Origin: STD2-77 sp964503935
GTDB taxonomy: Bacteria > Patescibacteriota > Minisyncoccia > JAHIHE01 > JAGLIN01
DNA: 49,223 bases
NCBI GenBank assembly: GCA_964503935.1
Contig: CAZDCJ010000004.1
Span: 1-49,223, forward strand
Direction: 5' to 3'
Made by a program: the position numbers and the translations under genes. The notes under the pieces were generated by a model that was not told where the DNA came from, did no database searches, and saw nothing but the letters and a program-made list of their open reading frames with translations. This document shows positions 49,218 to 49,223 of this stretch, in pieces. The number at the start of each line of letters is the position of its first letter. The first letter of the stretch is position 1.

Positions 49218-49223
49218 GATTTT

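Noticed and set aside
1..49223. CRISPR array
   Set aside because: No run of regularly spaced short direct repeats with unique spacers was found; all repeats seen are dispersed or inverted.

Overview
The window looks like a chromosomal scaffold of a Candidate Phyla Radiation (Patescibacteria) bacterium, probably of the Parcubacteria/Moranbacteria kind. The evidence is tandem two-helix TrbC/VirB2-like pilins, a DUF4012 protein, a PrgI plus VirB4 locus whose VirB4 N-terminal part is a separate gene, membrane-anchored solute-binding proteins without permeases, and compact housekeeping genes. The standard genetic code fits everywhere; TGA acts as a stop. Rank below CPR cannot be settled from sequence reading alone. 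Two 100-N runs (10743-10842 and 12639-12738) are scaffold gaps that cut three genes.

Layout. 1-1730: the end of a pilin-like gene, a tRNA-Ile with anticodon UAU, intergenic inverted repeats and an AlkD-type glycosylase. 1748-5233: an AT-rich accessory block (methyltransferase, membrane protein plus XRE regulator, one-domain asparaginase-like protein, 2H phosphoesterase, SRPBCC protein) punctuated by three same-orientation elements of about 94 bp, with a diverged fourth near 13.3 kb. 5374-16603: solute-binding protein, methyltransferase, gyrA, MBL-fold hydrolase, rpsA, a candidate small RNA and a hairpin-rich stretch, then DksA-like, lspA, a second solute-binding protein and RNase HI. 16816-24509: a GNAT enzyme, then a cell-surface glycan cluster (three GT4 glycosyltransferases, a Wzz-like protein, DUF4012). 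24622-26289: four tandem pilin-like genes. 26411-30849: tRNA-Leu, Xer recombinase and an RNA-metabolism run rpsO-NYN-pnp with a long hairpin leader. 30855-35102: a 1415-residue coiled-coil membrane protein with a six-copy short motif. 35219-49223: tRNA-Ser, then a long leftward block encoding a type IV secretion/pilus-like machine (SPFH-like protein, VirB6/TrbL-like protein, PrgI, split VirB4, a pilin fused to a Cys-rich ectodomain) and unknown acidic or membrane partners.

How the parts fit. The leftward block and the tandem pilins probably build one envelope-spanning DNA-uptake, attachment or secretion apparatus; no relaxase or VirD4 coupling protein is seen here. The glycan cluster and DUF4012 protein probably serve surface polysaccharide assembly. 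The most unusual items are the repeat-bordered cargo block with its operator-controlled XRE pair, the pilin/Cys-rich fusion, the six-motif coiled-coil protein, the duplicated-loop small RNA candidate and tRNA-Ile(UAU).
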